A stretch of DNA of 64,000 nt from Irpex lacteus (GCA_001986395.2 MQVO02000017.1:310001-374000); one strand, 5' to 3'; counted from the stretch's first letter, positions 34,596-47,335 are shown. Numbers and translations are program-made. Notes: generated by a model not told the origin, from the letters alone.

Positions 34596-36240
34596 TCAAC
34601 GTCTCTTCTTCAGTTCCCGTCGAAGGATTGCGTTGCTTCCACTGACGTACTTTGAAACATCCGCCCAAGTTCGTCCTTTAGGTTGTCGATGCAGAGCGAA
34701 GTCAGCACGAGATTGAGAACGACGCCAAAGATTACGCACCAGTAGGCTCTAGTGTGACCGGATCTACACCGAGTACTCTGCCAGTATTCATCCAGAAGCC
34801 TCGTGGCACTCCCTCAGACTCGCCGATCTCTTCCTGCTCCTCATATGCAACAACGAGATCGAGCGCTTCAGTTGCAGGGCCGAGCACTTCAACGAAAGGT
34901 TTCACAGAATTTTGCAGACAGTCGAAGGATTTGAACAGTAGGACAAGGGCGCGGATGGTGGGTTGGGTTCTGGCGTGATTGACCAGAGCATCGAAGTTGG
35001 CAGGAAGCTTTCCCCAAGCCCGGTCGTCGATGTATGCGCACATGCCCACCACGCTCATGGCGGAGGCCGAACGGTCCATGGGTGGGGCACCCTCGAATAC
35101 AAAACTGAAGGGCTCCATGCACATGGTTGGCGCCTGCTCCGAGACGTCGAATCCTGAGAGAGCGCTCGACGTCAGTACGCTCGATGGGAAGCGAATAGCG
35201 TCACTGATTGCGATGCTCACCGATGCGCACGTCAGGATCTTTCCTGTCGCCCCACAGCAGCGTCATGAACTCGATCATCCACACGCGCTCCTCTTCGCTA
35301 AGCCGGTGCAACGGGCAATTCGGGTTCAGCATCAGGGCTGTGAAGGCGAGCTGGACGGAGTCGGTGCATTGTCCAAAGACGTCTATCTCCAGATGGCGTG
35401 GTCTACGATGACATGTGACTGTAGTGGAGGCATGCAGCAATGAGTACGTAGGTGTCTGCCCATCCCATGTTATCTTCAGGAACCAGATGGTGGTGGCACA
35501 CAAAAAGTGTCTGATGTACTTGATAACATGAGAGAAAGAGGGGAAATGGACATTTCTGATCTCAATGTGGCTTCGCAGGAATGAGCTCGGTACGACAATA
35601 GTACATGGTGGTATGCCCCAGTGGGGCGTGTCGAGCTTCGCAGGGTTAAAGCCGTCTGGGACGGGGCCATTAATGGAAAACTGTTTGAGCTTGTCTTGGA
35701 TGGCGGGGAGATAGAGGAGGTGAAGAAAAGAGGTCCGGCTGTCGTAATATTGGTAAACCTGTATTCTACTAATTAGCCGGTGCACCGGCGTAAGTCTTTG
35801 ACAACCTCCGACGACGTATCGTCGGAATATCTCCGTGTCCTCGTAAGACCTGATCCACATTTCTTGTCCTGAGAACATATGCTCTCGACACCTGTTGGCC
35901 CAGAAGAGGCAGACGAGCGAGCACTGTTTGAGGTCTGTCAATGTGTCGTCCGGGTTTGGTTTTCCTCGATTCCGTTTAAGATGATTTCCGCTTCTATACT
36001 TACGCTGCGAAGCACGGTCGACATTAACGTAGAATAATATGTTCTCAAAGAGCTCGGGGGGAATGCGGGCAGCGAGCGATCTCACGGCCTACGTATTTCA
36101 GCAACAAGTCAGTGAGGACGACATACGCTGCTTGAATGGATACGCACCTCACTTTCCTTCGCCTCAGATACCACGCCCTCCAAGACTGAAGTCGGATACG
36201 AGCCTGGGAGTGGACCATCCGGATTTTTTGAATCTTGCAT
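34596..36240 (-). CDS. F-box-like protein, array copy 4, 484 aa
   Basis: Exons: 36240-36148, 36088-35221, 35153-34740, 34675-34596, in phase throughout. Exon 1 (31 aa, MQDSKNPDGPLPGSYPTS) is of the copy 2/3 type. Exon 2 carries SLAARIPPELFENILFYV and LKQCSLVCLFWANRCREHMF. Exon 3 is longer than in copies 1-3, with an insert near its end (EEQEEIGESEGVPRGFW). Exon 4 (RTWADVSKYVSGSNAILRR) is almost the same as in copy 5. Copy 4 thus joins the front of one subtype to the back of another. Likely SCF receptor. Confidence 0.85.
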
Positions 36241-36532
36241 TATAGGTCTGCTACCCTACTCGTACAAACAATCAGTGTTTAGCCGTTATGAGTACGCACG
36301 ACTTATGCCGTTTGATCGTGCACTCACCTTGCTATCCACCACCTCAGACACTAGTTCTCCGAGGTCGGAACGCGAGGACGTGTGCGGTTCAGGGAGTTGC
36401 GATGAGCGTTGTCCCATTGCAATTGTTATATCAGGGAGTCGAATCCCGTGGAAGAGTGGACAGGGTAGCAACGAAGGATGAGAGAGCGGAAAGAAAGTAG
36501 GACGGCACCGTGCGTATCGATGGTTGTTGGTG

Positions 36533-36540
36533 GTATATAC
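36533..36540 (-). promoter_or_regulatory. TATA box of F-box gene 4
   Basis: GTATATAC, a perfect palindrome, about 290 bp upstream of the ATG and next to the conserved CCCACGTTCATAACGGAGC block. Confidence 0.5.
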
Positions 36541-37775
36541 CCTGGTGCTCCGTTATGAACGTGGGAGGGGGACCGCTCCCACAAGGCCGTACGGAGGCTT
36601 CGATGCTGTGACGTTGACAGGTCGTGCCTTCCTCGTTCCTGTAAATAGATAGTGTCGGCCGCTTCCTGCAATTTGTCGATTTATATCTCCCTCGCCAAAC
36701 CAATCCTCTTTACTCCATCAAGACCGTCCCATCCTCGCCAACAGTCCATGTTCTTCCCTCCCAAGGTTATAGGCGACATTAAAACGAATCACGAACCGGG
36801 CGTCCTGCTGCACAGGTCGCATTTCCATCTGTAAGTGCCTATCAAAAGCGTGTCAGATAGCTCTCGCACTCGAGGCCTCACATATGAATTCTACGTACCG
36901 CATTTCCGCGCTCACCGAGTTTCGATCGTATTGAATCTGTGATATGGAAGAAAGCAGGTCCACTCGCCAGGTGTAGCTGTGTGATGCTTGATAGGTGTTA
37001 GTTCGAGACACGCTGCAGTCACGCGTATGCCCACTGAAAGCTGTCAGATACAGTTTTACTGCGCGACTGAAATGAAAACGAAATGAGAGCTGGAACGGTC
37101 TCGTACCTATCCAGTTCATCGCAGCCGTTGAGCGATGGTACTCTGTGGGTATCAGATCGATTACTGGTACGCGTACAACGACTATGTGTAGCCTTCGCAG
37201 GTTTGGTAAAGCAAAAAGGAAGTCTATTCTGGCAAACCAGTAACACCATTGGATACATCCGTCATTTCGTTTTGTGTACTTCTGTCAGTAGGTAGTTCCG
37301 GCGATTGAGTGGATATCTATTTGGTTGAACTTTCTGACGTGAGCTTCGTCAAGAACGCGCAGTATATCAGGTCACGTACTTGTAAGAGGTCGACGATTGT
37401 GAACTCGATACAGTCAGACGCGATGTCGTTGATACAGACGGCTTGAATCTGCGGAGTGTCGTTTCCGAGCACTTATACAGACCAGCTGAATGAACAAGCA
37501 GGGGCGAAGACACAGTAAACATCGAAGAAGGAAAAGAGCATGCGAAGTGGAGGTATCCATACCGAGAAGACCTCGAACGGACCTAGGATCAAACAAGTTC
37601 GGATTTTTCTTTCACGATGAAGAGCCGTAGTTCTAGTGGTGAACATACTGCGTGAGTATCACTGATATAGCGCAAGTGCATCAAGGTTCATCTGGACCAC
37701 CGAGTGCCCTCCTCCCTGCAATCAAACCAAGATCATTCGTCACCGTAGCCAGCCAGAATTTCGTCGAGAACGCAC

Positions 37776-37970
37776 CTGCAATCAGCCACGCCACCTCGAT
37801 ATCGCCCGGCTCCACGCGTGCGAACTTGAGTAAATACTCGGATTTTGCCATTCGTACGGTGGCCCACTACATGTACATTGAGAGAGGACAGGACATCGCC
37901 AAACGTCCTTTTCGAACGCTCATACCGACGACTGCCAGTTGCCGGGATGAACGATCGGGAAGGATGGTTG
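37776..37970 (-). pseudogene. Family II exon relic, unit 4
   Basis: Homologue of the unit 3 exon. The first part (SFIPATGSRRYERSKRTFGD) is open, but an extra base later in the exon shifts the IEVAWLIAG block out of frame. Probably a dead copy. Confidence 0.35.
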
Positions 37971-38728
37971 ACAGCGGGCAGGGATATGATTGAACTCCGA
38001 GTTCCCGGAATACGTGAAATGAATAATCTCGTACATTGGATACTGGTCAGGGGGTATGGGCTGTCATCAGAACGTCAGAAAGGTCGTGTCGAGAGGAGCA
38101 GTACGAATCAGGCGGGCGACTTGAAGAGCTACATGCTGTGAGCTCGTTGGTATCTGTGACAGATAGACGGTTTGCGCACCTTATCATAACATCCGTCCAT
38201 TTCCCTCTGCGCCGAAAGCCCAGCCATAGTTCTCCACCGAGAGTCCGTGAGAGTGACCAGATCGCCGACGACCTCTGCTTTTCGATTTTTTCGTCCTTCT
38301 AGTACCCTACGGCAATAGTAGTTTAAATATCCAAAAGGCGTCTGCGTGCTTGTAGAGAGTAGGGCGAGCATGAAGTCGCGTCCGTGTGAGGAGAGTATCG
38401 AGAACGAGATGAAGGTATAGGTATCAGACGCCCGATCAGCAAAGGTGAATAGAAGACCAGTAAGATTTGTGCTTACCGTGGGAATTATATTTGTTACACA
38501 TAACAATTGCCCGACGTCATTCTCGACGACCACCTTCCATGCCACGCTGCTTGCTTCCGGTCTCCCACAAGGGCTAGAAATTACACACATGAGCGAAGAG
38601 GATCAGGTTTCTATGCAAGCTCTCAGACCTAAGCTCACGTTAAATGACGATTCTGACGGCACGGGTTGCTACCCCCATCGCCATCCGTATCGACGATCGT
38701 CGACGTGGGTGACGACGAGGGATGCTGT

Positions 38729-39348
38729 CCTCTTGTACCCATGCTTCACGGCCTACGGTATACGTAGAGGGACGGGGAAACGGATACTTATAGTGGTCTG
38801 GGTCGCCTGGATAAGTTGGGAGGTCGTTATACAGGTGCGTCGCCTGTTTCGTTCCTCCTCGACGCGTTGTTGAGTCAGGTCTAGATAGCAGTTCATACTG
38901 CAATACAGGCTCACCTCCGACATATTCCGCCCAGACATGAAGCTCTACAGTCCGTGCTTCCCGATGATCAAATTCTCCTTTCCCGTCGTCGACACGCTAT
39001 CTAGACTTATTCGTGGCGCCTGGGACGCCAATGCCAACTTTCCAAACGAGAAGCCAACGAAGCGTTGAGTGTCGACGTCAGCATTCACGAAGGCAGACTA
39101 GGATAACAGGCGGAGACGGGATAGGTTGAGGTAGAGATGGACGCGGATGGATATGGAATGCCCCACACAGGTATGCTTGAGTCTCATGTTTCCCACCCTT
39201 ACGACTGCTCACGGGAAGGGAATATTCTGTCCTTCGAGAGATACTGCTCAGAAATGTGAACTCATGACCGACGGCCATCATCAACCGGTCTCTCGCAATC
39301 ACGAATCCCTTCAGCGTCGTGGCCTCGGAACACCCCTCCGTTGGTGTG
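38729..39348. repeat. Near-identical patch shared with 18795-19411
   Basis: Partner of the unit 1 patch, about five differences by eye over 620 bp. Confidence 0.75.
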
Positions 39349-39975
39349 GTCCATTTTGTACCTTGGTCATGATAAATCGCAACGTCCATCGCCTCTATAG
39401 CGCAAGGCTATACCCGCTCCCGTTGTTCATGCCTGCCCTCGTCTTTCGTGATCTACTTGTCCCTTCTTTTTGCCAGTTTGTGGATCAAGATAGCATCCTG
39501 GAGACCGACCGAACGCAATTGTTACGAACTCGGACAGGGAGAGAGTTACCTGTGCGGCGGGTCCGCTACAAGTGGCCATCGCTTACTGTTTATCAGCCGT
39601 CCTCTGCTCTTGTTTGTCCATGCTGTCATCGACCCGGCACATCAGGACCCTTCATGGCTCATTCGCAGTCAACACCCTCCTCTTGCTTCCTCAACACTGT
39701 TCGCACAGATCACCCGATCTATCCCAATACTCATTTCTGATTCTACCTCCTGGAATCCGTCAACACACGAACACCGTCTCCGCATGACTATACTCTCTGC
39801 CGTTGTAACGGGTTGATCCTAGATCCTGATCCTGTCTGCATGCACCTCTACTTCTTCACGTCAAACTTGTCTAGGGGATGCTATTATGCATGTATGCAGA
39901 CTTCCTTAGACGCGAATTGCAGCGCTAGCAGTTACTTGATGGTTTCAAGCACGCTGCCGCACCGGCGCCTGTACA

Positions 39976-39993
39976 ATTGCCTTATGAGGCAAT
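39976..39993. repeat. Conserved hairpin, unit 4
   Basis: ATTGCCTTATGAGGCAAT, as in the other spacers. Confidence 0.7.
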
Positions 39994-40257
39994 CAGAACA
40001 CTACTACGCCCAGGTTAGTGTTGTCGGACTCTCCTGAATGCCGCTCTGTATTGACCCCTCTACCTCCATAGCCTGATATTTAACACGTCTATGACAAGAC
40101 ACACGACGTATTCGCACATGAGTGCGTAATTCACAAACCCTTGTCCATGGTACTCAAGTCGCGCTGTGCTCCGCGTACCAGGAGCTCTCTAGGTCTCTCC
40201 GCTGCCATTGCCCGGCGATAATTTCTCCATCCCCTCTCAGTCAAGACGCGTACACCC

Positions 40258-40728
40258 ATGCCTTCACTCACATCCACTGCCATGCAAGATTTATCGGGAG
40301 TACCAACGCTGCCACATTCATCAAAATCCCCGAACGCGCTCGAGCTCTACTCCATTATCGATGGTGGCAGCTTGAAGCAACGACGAGGCACATACTTGAG
40401 CTCAGAGTATGTCTTCCATGGCACCGAGATCACTCAGCCACGCACACCTCTCTCGACTCCCCAGGCTTGCGGATCACAATCTTGCGGAAAATGTTACAGC
40501 ATCTCGTAGTGATAGAAATATTGTGCGTCTCATGGATCGACGCACGACAACTGGGATCGAAGAAACGAAGTGGGTCGTCGATGCACTGCGCGTCGTCGTT
40601 CGCAAGACGATCAGGTAAGTACCGCCTTACCATCGCTTCCTCCTCGAACTCAGTACCATGATATCGGCCTTAGATCAGGGGACCATGGCGTGTGGAATAA
40701 AATGAGCAACGGACCAGAGAGGGTTTAG
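40258..40728 (+). CDS. Family III small protein, 117 aa, three exons (tentative)
   Basis: Not recognised. Exons 40258-40406, 40465-40614 and 40674-40728 splice in phase with good GTATGT and GTAAGT donors. The protein starts MPSLTSTAMQDLSG, continues ELYSIIDGGSLKQRRG, then LADHNLAENVTASRSDRN and VVDALRVVVRKTIR, and ends SNGPERV. It is convergent with F-box gene 5. An upstream frame (39894-40013, 40 codons, ending at a CAG/GTTAGT donor) might be an earlier exon, but its phase does not fit the next acceptor, so I start at 40258. The spacer 5 copy carries a 5-bp deletion. This could be chance; confidence is limited. Confidence 0.35.
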
Positions 40729-41415
40729 CTTCAACCTCAGTTTGACGGCGCGAGATCAGCGGCTGGGTTTGTATATTCAAGTTCAATGCGCGGATAGGTT
40801 GCGAGCAGTCGGTAGGGCCGTCGAGACCACCGTTAACCGTAGGTCGTTCCGCAATACATGTCTGTTCTCTAACGAACGATGCTGCTGAGGCGATATCCTC
40901 CAGTAACATTCACTAAAACCGAGGGGTTCTCGAGTGCGACGTCCGGCTACAATGTACGCAGCCACCAGTGATTGCATCGTACGTATATCATCATCGTGGG
41001 CCTATGGGCTGTCATACATGCGGGTACGTCGACGGTATATAGAATATGCACGTTTAGTTAAAATAAGAATGTGTAGGGGTCGAAAACGAGTGATGTATAG
41101 AGAATTGATTACAAATACTTCAGTGTACGTATCTGGCTTCAACAAGCTACTCCCTGTCGCAACGGCAGCAATGCCTGGGACATGCGAGTGTTTTGTGGTA
41201 CTGCTCGTACTACTTATTGTGACTCGGCGGCGGCGGCAATGGCGATATCGAGGCTTGAGATGCACATGTGACAGTGGATAGATAGTAGTGCGCATAACGA
41301 TAAGTAGATGGGCTGGGTGCAGAGCTGTACTGTGCGGACGAGATGTTTCCACGAGATACGACCGCATACATTGGGCAGTGGGTACACCCACTCAACGTCT
41401 CTTCTTCAGTTCCCG

Positions 41416-43015
41416 TCAAAGGATTTCTTTGCTTCCACTGACGTACTTTGGAACATCCGCCCAAGTTCGTCCTTTAGGTTGTCGATGCAGAGCGAAGTCA
41501 GCACGGGATTGAGAACGACGCCAAAGATTACGCACCGCTAGGCCGTAGTGTGACTGGATCTACACCGAGTACTCTGCCAGATTTCTCCCTCCCCTTCTCT
41601 TCCTCCTCCTCATATGCAAGAATGAGATCGAGCGCTTCAGTTCCAGGGCCGAGCAAATGGACGAGCGGTTTCATGTACTGTTGCAGACGGGAGAAGGAGT
41701 CGAACAGCAGGACAAGGGCTCGGATGGTGGGGTGGGTCCTGAGGGAATTGACCAGAGCATCGAAGTTGGCGGGAAGCTTTCCATTGATGCTCCGGTCACT
41801 CCAAATGTATGCGTGTATACCCACCACACTCAGGGCGGAGACCGACCGCTCCGTAGAGGCGGATGCTTCCCCGAATACAAAAGAGAAGGGCTCCAGGCGG
41901 ATGGTTGTCACTTGCTCTGAGATGTTGAATCCTGCAAGAGCGCTCGACGTCAATATGGGAAGCGAATAGCGTCACTGTTTGTGATGCTCACCGATTGACA
42001 CGGAGGGACCTTTCTCGTGGCCCCGCAACAACGTAATGAACTTGAGCATCCACACACGTTCCTCCTCGCTGAGTCGGTGCAATGGGCAATTCGGGTTCGC
42101 CATGAGAGCTGTCAAAGCGAGGTGGACGGAATCGGTGCAGACTCCATGCGTGCCAATGCTCAGAGAGCGTGGTCTGCGTTGACAGGCGATTGTATTAGAG
42201 GTATGTGGCAACGAGTACGTAGGAGTCTGGCCATCCCATGTTATCCCCGCGAGGTAGATATAGGTGGCACAAGTGAAGTGCCTCATGTATTTAGTAACAT
42301 GACGGAATGAAGGAAACTGGACATCGCTGAGGTAGATGTTCCTCAGGAATGAGCTCGGTACGAACATAGATGGTGATATACCCCAGTGTGGTGTGTCAAG
42401 CTTCGCAGGGTTAAAGCCATTTGGGACGGGACCGATAATGGAGAAGCTTTGGAGCTTGTCTTTGATTGATGGAATATAGAGAAGATGAATAAAAGACCTT
42501 CGGCTCTCGTAGTCTTGCTGAACCACTATGTGATGAATGAGCTGATGCACCGGCGTAAGTCTCGGACACCCTCCAACGATGTATCGTCTAAATATCTCGG
42601 CGTCCTCGTAAGAACTAATCTCCAGAGTTCGTTCTGAGAACATATGTTGCCGACACCTGTTGGCCCAGAAGAGACAGACGAGTGAGCACTGTTTGAGGTC
42701 TGTCAATATGTCGTTTGGGCTTGGTTCTCCTCGATGCCGTTCAAGATAATTTCCGCTTTCGTCCTTACGCCGCGAAGCACGATTAACGTTAACATGGAGT
42801 AATATGTTATCGAAGAGCTCGGAGGGAATCCGTGCGGCCAGCGACATCACCGCCTAAACATGTCGAGAATAACAGGAAATATGAGCCCATCACCTACACA
42901 TAATTCATGCTGCCCTCACCTCAGACACCGTCCACTCAAATACCAATTCTATCCCGTACATAGGCCAAAAGGGCAGCTCGTCCGACTGATCCTGCGGTTC
43001 ATATTGCTGGTCCAT
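41416..43015 (-). CDS. F-box-like protein, array copy 5, 469 aa, slightly truncated C-terminus
   Basis: Exons: 43015-42920, 42853-41992, 41931-41536, 41471-41416, in phase. Exon 1 is 32 aa of a second type (MDQQYEPQDQSDELPFWPMY ... TVSE), shared with copy 6. Exon 2 has SLAARIPSELFDNILLHV and LKQCSLVCLFWANRCRQHMF. Exon 4 matches copy 4 (RTWADVPKYVSGSKEIL), but the CGA codon that follows in copy 4 is TGA here (41416-41418), removing the last eight residues. The body is intact, so the protein may still work. Role as for the other copies. Confidence 0.83.
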
Positions 43016-43159
43016 GGTGTCCGTGGAGGACAGTCGTTTGACTGTGTACGGCCTGTCCACTTGTTGTATAATGGACGGCGTAAAGGGGAACCTAATGGAC
43101 GAGCCGTGAGGGGGAGGCGGTGGAGGAGAGCAGCAGTAACGAACCATCTAACAATGTGG

Positions 43160-43168
43160 TATATATAA
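43160..43168 (-). promoter_or_regulatory. TATA box of F-box gene 5
   Basis: TATATATAA-type sequence about 150 bp upstream of the ATG. The flanking block resembles copy 6 more than copies 1-4 and 7, matching the shared exon 1 type. Confidence 0.55.
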
Positions 43169-43803
43169 TTCGACTCACTGCAGATAGCGGATGTGAACGT
43201 GCGAAAGGAAGTCGGTCCATGAGACCATCTTCAAGGGACGCCCGAGAGGCACAAAGGCATGTATAGCCTCAGAGCCTCCGATACCTAAGGCGACATTGCC
43301 GCATTAGCCGCTTTATGAGTCCTACAGAGCCTCATATTCACCACAAGCCCCGATGACTTAACGCTAAGTTAATCCCTTTCCTGCCAACTGTCAGTGTCTG
43401 TGCTTTCACTCGAGTTCTACTCCTATTCGTGCGTAGTCGGAACCCAAGTACGGCGGGCGTTCAGCATCACCGCTCGAATGTCCATCTGGAAGTGTCTATC
43501 AACGGCATGTCAGGTAGCCCTCGTACTCGGGAACACTACAATAGATTCGACGCACCGCCTTAAACGGCTGGCTATCATGATACGGAAATCAGAAGGCCAA
43601 CCCACTCCAAGTTGATCCAGTGGTGTATGGCTGTGCAAAGATGTCCTGGTTGAGATCCCAAGACGAATTTATGTTGCACTCGCGCCGCGTAGTACGCCTG
43701 TCTGCCAGGGCTATCTAGTGTGTAAAAGCTGAGCTATGATCTCAGACTCAGATGTATGCATTAGAAGAAATATCAAGACGAACCCGTACCTCCGTCAAGG
43801 TAT

Positions 43804-44440
43804 TTACAATACACATACGTCTTCGGGGCGTTGTGTATCTTGAGATGTGTCAGACATGGATTGTTCGGATTCTTCGTTTGCGTATTCGAGCCAGAGGGTT
43901 TGCGAGTCGATGACCACAAGGCAGGGATGTCGAGAGATACTTGAGTCCACAAAACGAGTTGAGTGCAGTGGCGCAGAGTGGGACGGTGGGACGGTGAGCG
44001 ACGGAGCAATTTTCATGACCAGTGTGCGAGCGATGACAATCGAATCGATAAGTTCATCGAAAGCGACAAGTGCGAATGTGTATTCTGTGCGATTGTTTCT
44101 GACCACCGTGGTAGATCGCGTGATTCTCGGTTACATGCTGCTGAGGCCCGTCGTTCGAGTGGTGAACATGCTTTGTGTACGTTCTTGAACGTTCACAGCC
44201 ATCCAGTACGAGAACGGGTGCACTTGAAGTCACCGGCATACCGAGTGCTCTCTGCAAGCAAGCCACGATCAGCCGCCGTAGACTGCCAAAGTTGTGTCGC
44301 AAACGTACCTGTAATGAGCCATTCCACCTCAATCCTGCCCACCTCCTCGTGTCTAGACGTGAGCTCGGATGAAACTGACTGAGTAGTTCCAGGGCTGACA
44401 GTAACTCGACGAACATCCTTTCCGAATGCTCATAACAACC
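43804..44440 (-). pseudogene. Family II gene relic, unit 5
   Basis: A 100-codon minus-strand frame (44106-43804) reads MVRNNRTEYTFALVAFDELI and later HPCLVVIDSQTLWLEYANEE. Upstream an exon ends VGRIEVEWLIT at a donor near 44310, but a missing base after the SERMF block (near 44415) breaks the frame relative to unit 6. Function unknown; the unit 5 copy looks damaged at least at its 5' side. Confidence 0.38.
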
Positions 44441-45932
44441 AGTGGTTGCGATGAGCGAGCGGAAGGGGCGATTGCCAGTAACGGCAGCAATCCGACCGGG
44501 ATACGAGGGCATAAAGTAGGTTTACTAGAAGTTGATAGTGGTAAGGGGATATGGATTGTCGTCGATACTGCGCGGTCAAAGTCGTATCGAGAGGGGCAAC
44601 ATGAATACTTGAGGTGGGCGACTTGAGCACGTTGTAAGTGAGCCACACTTCGCGAGGCATATAAGCAGTCTACGCACCTTCTTATTCCGGACCATAAACC
44701 TCCGTCCACCATCCCTCCAGGCCAGGATCCTGGTCATGACCTTCGTCGTCACTTCGTGATGTTTCTGGCCGCAAGACAATCTTCGCCTTGTTGTCTTAAT
44801 ATCCTTATAACATCGAAGGGAAAGAGGCCGTTTTTCGAAGAGAGGAGACCAGGTGGTAGAACAGTGCAAATGCGCAGAGAGAGAGAGAGCAGTGAGCATA
44901 TAGTGACAAAGAGTAGTAAGCGTCTCATCAGTAAGAGAGATAAGACCCGTACTTACCGTGATAGCGCTGACTTAAGCTTGTTACAGAACGTTCAGACTCC
45001 GCAAGATAGGCGCTAGTGCGTTACTTACTCGCTCTTGCTTGATGCCACTACTTACTTCCACAACGACGACCACCATCGAAACCCTCTCACTCTCAGTCAC
45101 TCAATCCATGATATTTCTCAGGCACTCACACAACCTCTGTTCGCCAAGATTCGGTCGCGCGCGTGCTCTTGAAGGCGAAGAATAACAAGGGCCTGCCAAT
45201 GTCTTTCGGTCCTTTCTGATCGTTTTCGTCGACGAGAGCCGGCGTGGACGATGAGGAGAGATGGAAGGATCAATTTGCGAGGGGTGCGCAGGTATATGGG
45301 AGGTTGTGAAAGGTGTGTGAGCTGTGTGTTCTCTGCACACAAAACTGACTCGCTGTGGTCCTCGTAGCTACGTCTCCTCTGGATTAGATGGTATCGATCT
45401 CGAGCGTATACTCGCGAGGTATAAGTAAAACCCTTGAAGAGCCATTTTTATAGATGATTGCCATACTCGCGGGCCTCATTGGTATCGGAGACTCAATCGA
45501 CTCTCTCCGGTAGGCAACTCATCCCCGAGTGTCCTCCTGGGCCCGGATATTGGTTCTGGTTCTGGTCAAGTAGACGGTGGTTGGGCTCATAAGGCTAGCT
45601 GTCGGGGAAAGGTGGATGGTGAATGCACGGAGGATATGTCAGAGGTACGTTCGTCTATTCAATACAAGCACTCACATTCGGTGGGTTTCGTCGTGTCAGT
45701 GATTATGGACAATCTCAGGATTGTCATCGATCCAGCCAGCCCATTTCCCTCTCGCCAGCATTGCCCCTTGAACCTCGGTCCTGACCCTGCCCGCGTGCAC
45801 CTCTGATTCTCCAGGTGCCAGTTGTCTGCAAGATGATATTAGGCATGTATGCAAACTTCCTTAAACGCAAATCAAAGCGTTGTTATCGATTACTCGTTAA
45901 CTTCAAGAACGCATTCCACCGGCGCCTGTAGA

Positions 45933-45950
45933 ATTGCCTTATGAGGCAAT
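45933..45950. repeat. Conserved hairpin, unit 5
   Basis: ATTGCCTTATGAGGCAAT, as in the other spacers. Confidence 0.7.
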
Positions 45951-46214
45951 CAGAACACTGCTACGCCCAGGTTCGTATTGTCGGGTTCTCCTGCATCCGG
46001 CTCTGTATTCATCCCTATACCTCCAAGGACTGATACTCAGCACGTCCCTGACAAGATACACGACGTATTCGCACATGAGTGCGTAATTCACAAACCCTTG
46101 TCCATGGTACTCAAGTCGCGCTGTGCTCCGCGTACCAGGAGCTCTCTAGGTCTCTCCGCTGCCATTGCCCGGCGATAATTTCTCCATCCTCTCTCAGTCA
46201 AGACGCGTACACCC

Positions 46215-46680
46215 ATGCCTTCACTCACATCCACTGCCATGCAAGATTTATCGGGAGTACCAACGCTGCCACATTCATCAAAATCCCTGAACGCGCTCGA
46301 GCTCTACTCCATTATCGATGGTGGCAGCTTGAAGCAACGACGAGGCACATACTTGAGCTCAGAGTATGTCTTCCATGGCACCGAGATCACTCAGCCACGC
46401 ACACCTCTCTCGACTCCCCAGGCTTGCGGACTCTTGCGGAAGATGTTACAGCATCTCGTAGTGATAGAAATATTGTGCGTCTCATGGATCGACGCGCGAC
46501 ACCTGGGATCGGAGAGACGAAGTGGGACGTCGATGCACTGCGCGTCGTCGTTCGCAAGACGATCAGGTAAGTACCGCCACACCATCGCTTCCTCCTCGAA
46601 CTCAGTACCATGATATCGGCCTTAGATCAGGGGACCATGGCGTACGGAATGAAATGAGCAACGGACCAGAGAGGGTTTAG
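46215..46680 (+). pseudogene. Family III copy with 5-bp deletion
   Basis: Near-identical to 40258-40728, offset by 5,957 bp. The second exon lacks five bases after GCTTGCGGA, so splicing as in unit 4 runs into a stop within 15 codons. The third exon still reads SGDHGVRNEMSNGPERV. Either a dead copy or evidence that this frame is not a gene. Confidence 0.35.
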
Positions 46681-47335
46681 CTTCAACCTCAGTTTAACGG
46701 CGCGAGATCAGCGGCTGGGTTTGTATATTCAAGTTCAATGCGCGGATAGGTTGCGAGCAGTCGGTAGGGCCGTCGAGACCGCCGTTAACCGTAGGTAGTT
46801 CCGCAATACATGTCTGTTCTCTAACGAACGATGCTGCTGAGGCGATATCCTCAAGTAACATTCACTAAAACCGAGGGTTCTCGAGTGCGACGTCCGGCTA
46901 CAATGTACGCAGCTACCAGTGATTACATCATACATATATTATCATCGTGGGCCTATTGGCTGTCATACATGCGTGGACGTCGACGGTATATAGAATATGC
47001 ACATTTAGTAAAAATAGAAAGAGAAGGTGTGGGGGACAACAATGAGTGATGTACAGAGAATTGATAACAAACACTTCAGTCTTCACCGAGCTACTCCCTG
47101 TCGCAACGGCAGCAATGCCTGGGACATGCGAGTGTTGTGTAGTGCAGCTCGTACTACTTATTGTGACTCGGCGGCGGCGGCAATGGCGATATCGAGGCTT
47201 GAGATGCACATGTGAAAGTGGATGGATAGTACTAGTGCGCATAACGATAAGTAGATGGGCTGGGTGCAGGGTCGTATTGTGTGGATGAGATGTGTCCATG
47301 AGATACAACCGAATATATCGAGTGGATGCACTCGG

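Larger units (their letters stand above)
36241..41415. repeat. Array spacer 4 (type A), between F-box genes 4 and 5
   Basis: Duplicated spacer. It contains the gene 4 promoter (TATA 36533-36540), the CCATCTGTAAG element (36825-36835), a frameshifted family II exon (37776-37970), the type A block (38490-39100), the patch shared with spacer 1 (38729-39348), the hairpin (39976-39993), the family III frame (40258-40728) and the 3' flank of gene 5. From about 40104 to 41030 it is nearly identical to 46061-46985 in spacer 5. Confidence 0.7.
43016..47335. repeat. Array spacer 5 (type B), between F-box genes 5 and 6
   Basis: Duplicated spacer with the gene 5 promoter (TATA 43160-43168), the CCATCTGGAAG element (43482-43492), family II exons (43804-44440), the type B block (about 45000-45300), the hairpin (45933-45950) and a broken family III copy (46215-46680). 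The stretch 43318-43545 is almost identical to 49326-49553 in spacer 6. Confidence 0.7.

Noticed and set aside
38445..38873. Membrane-protein gene in the type A block
   Set aside because: One hydrophobic stretch (ILIVVWVAWISWEVV) looks like a membrane helix. However, the frame does not continue through the following intron-like segment, and units 1 and 3 do not preserve it.
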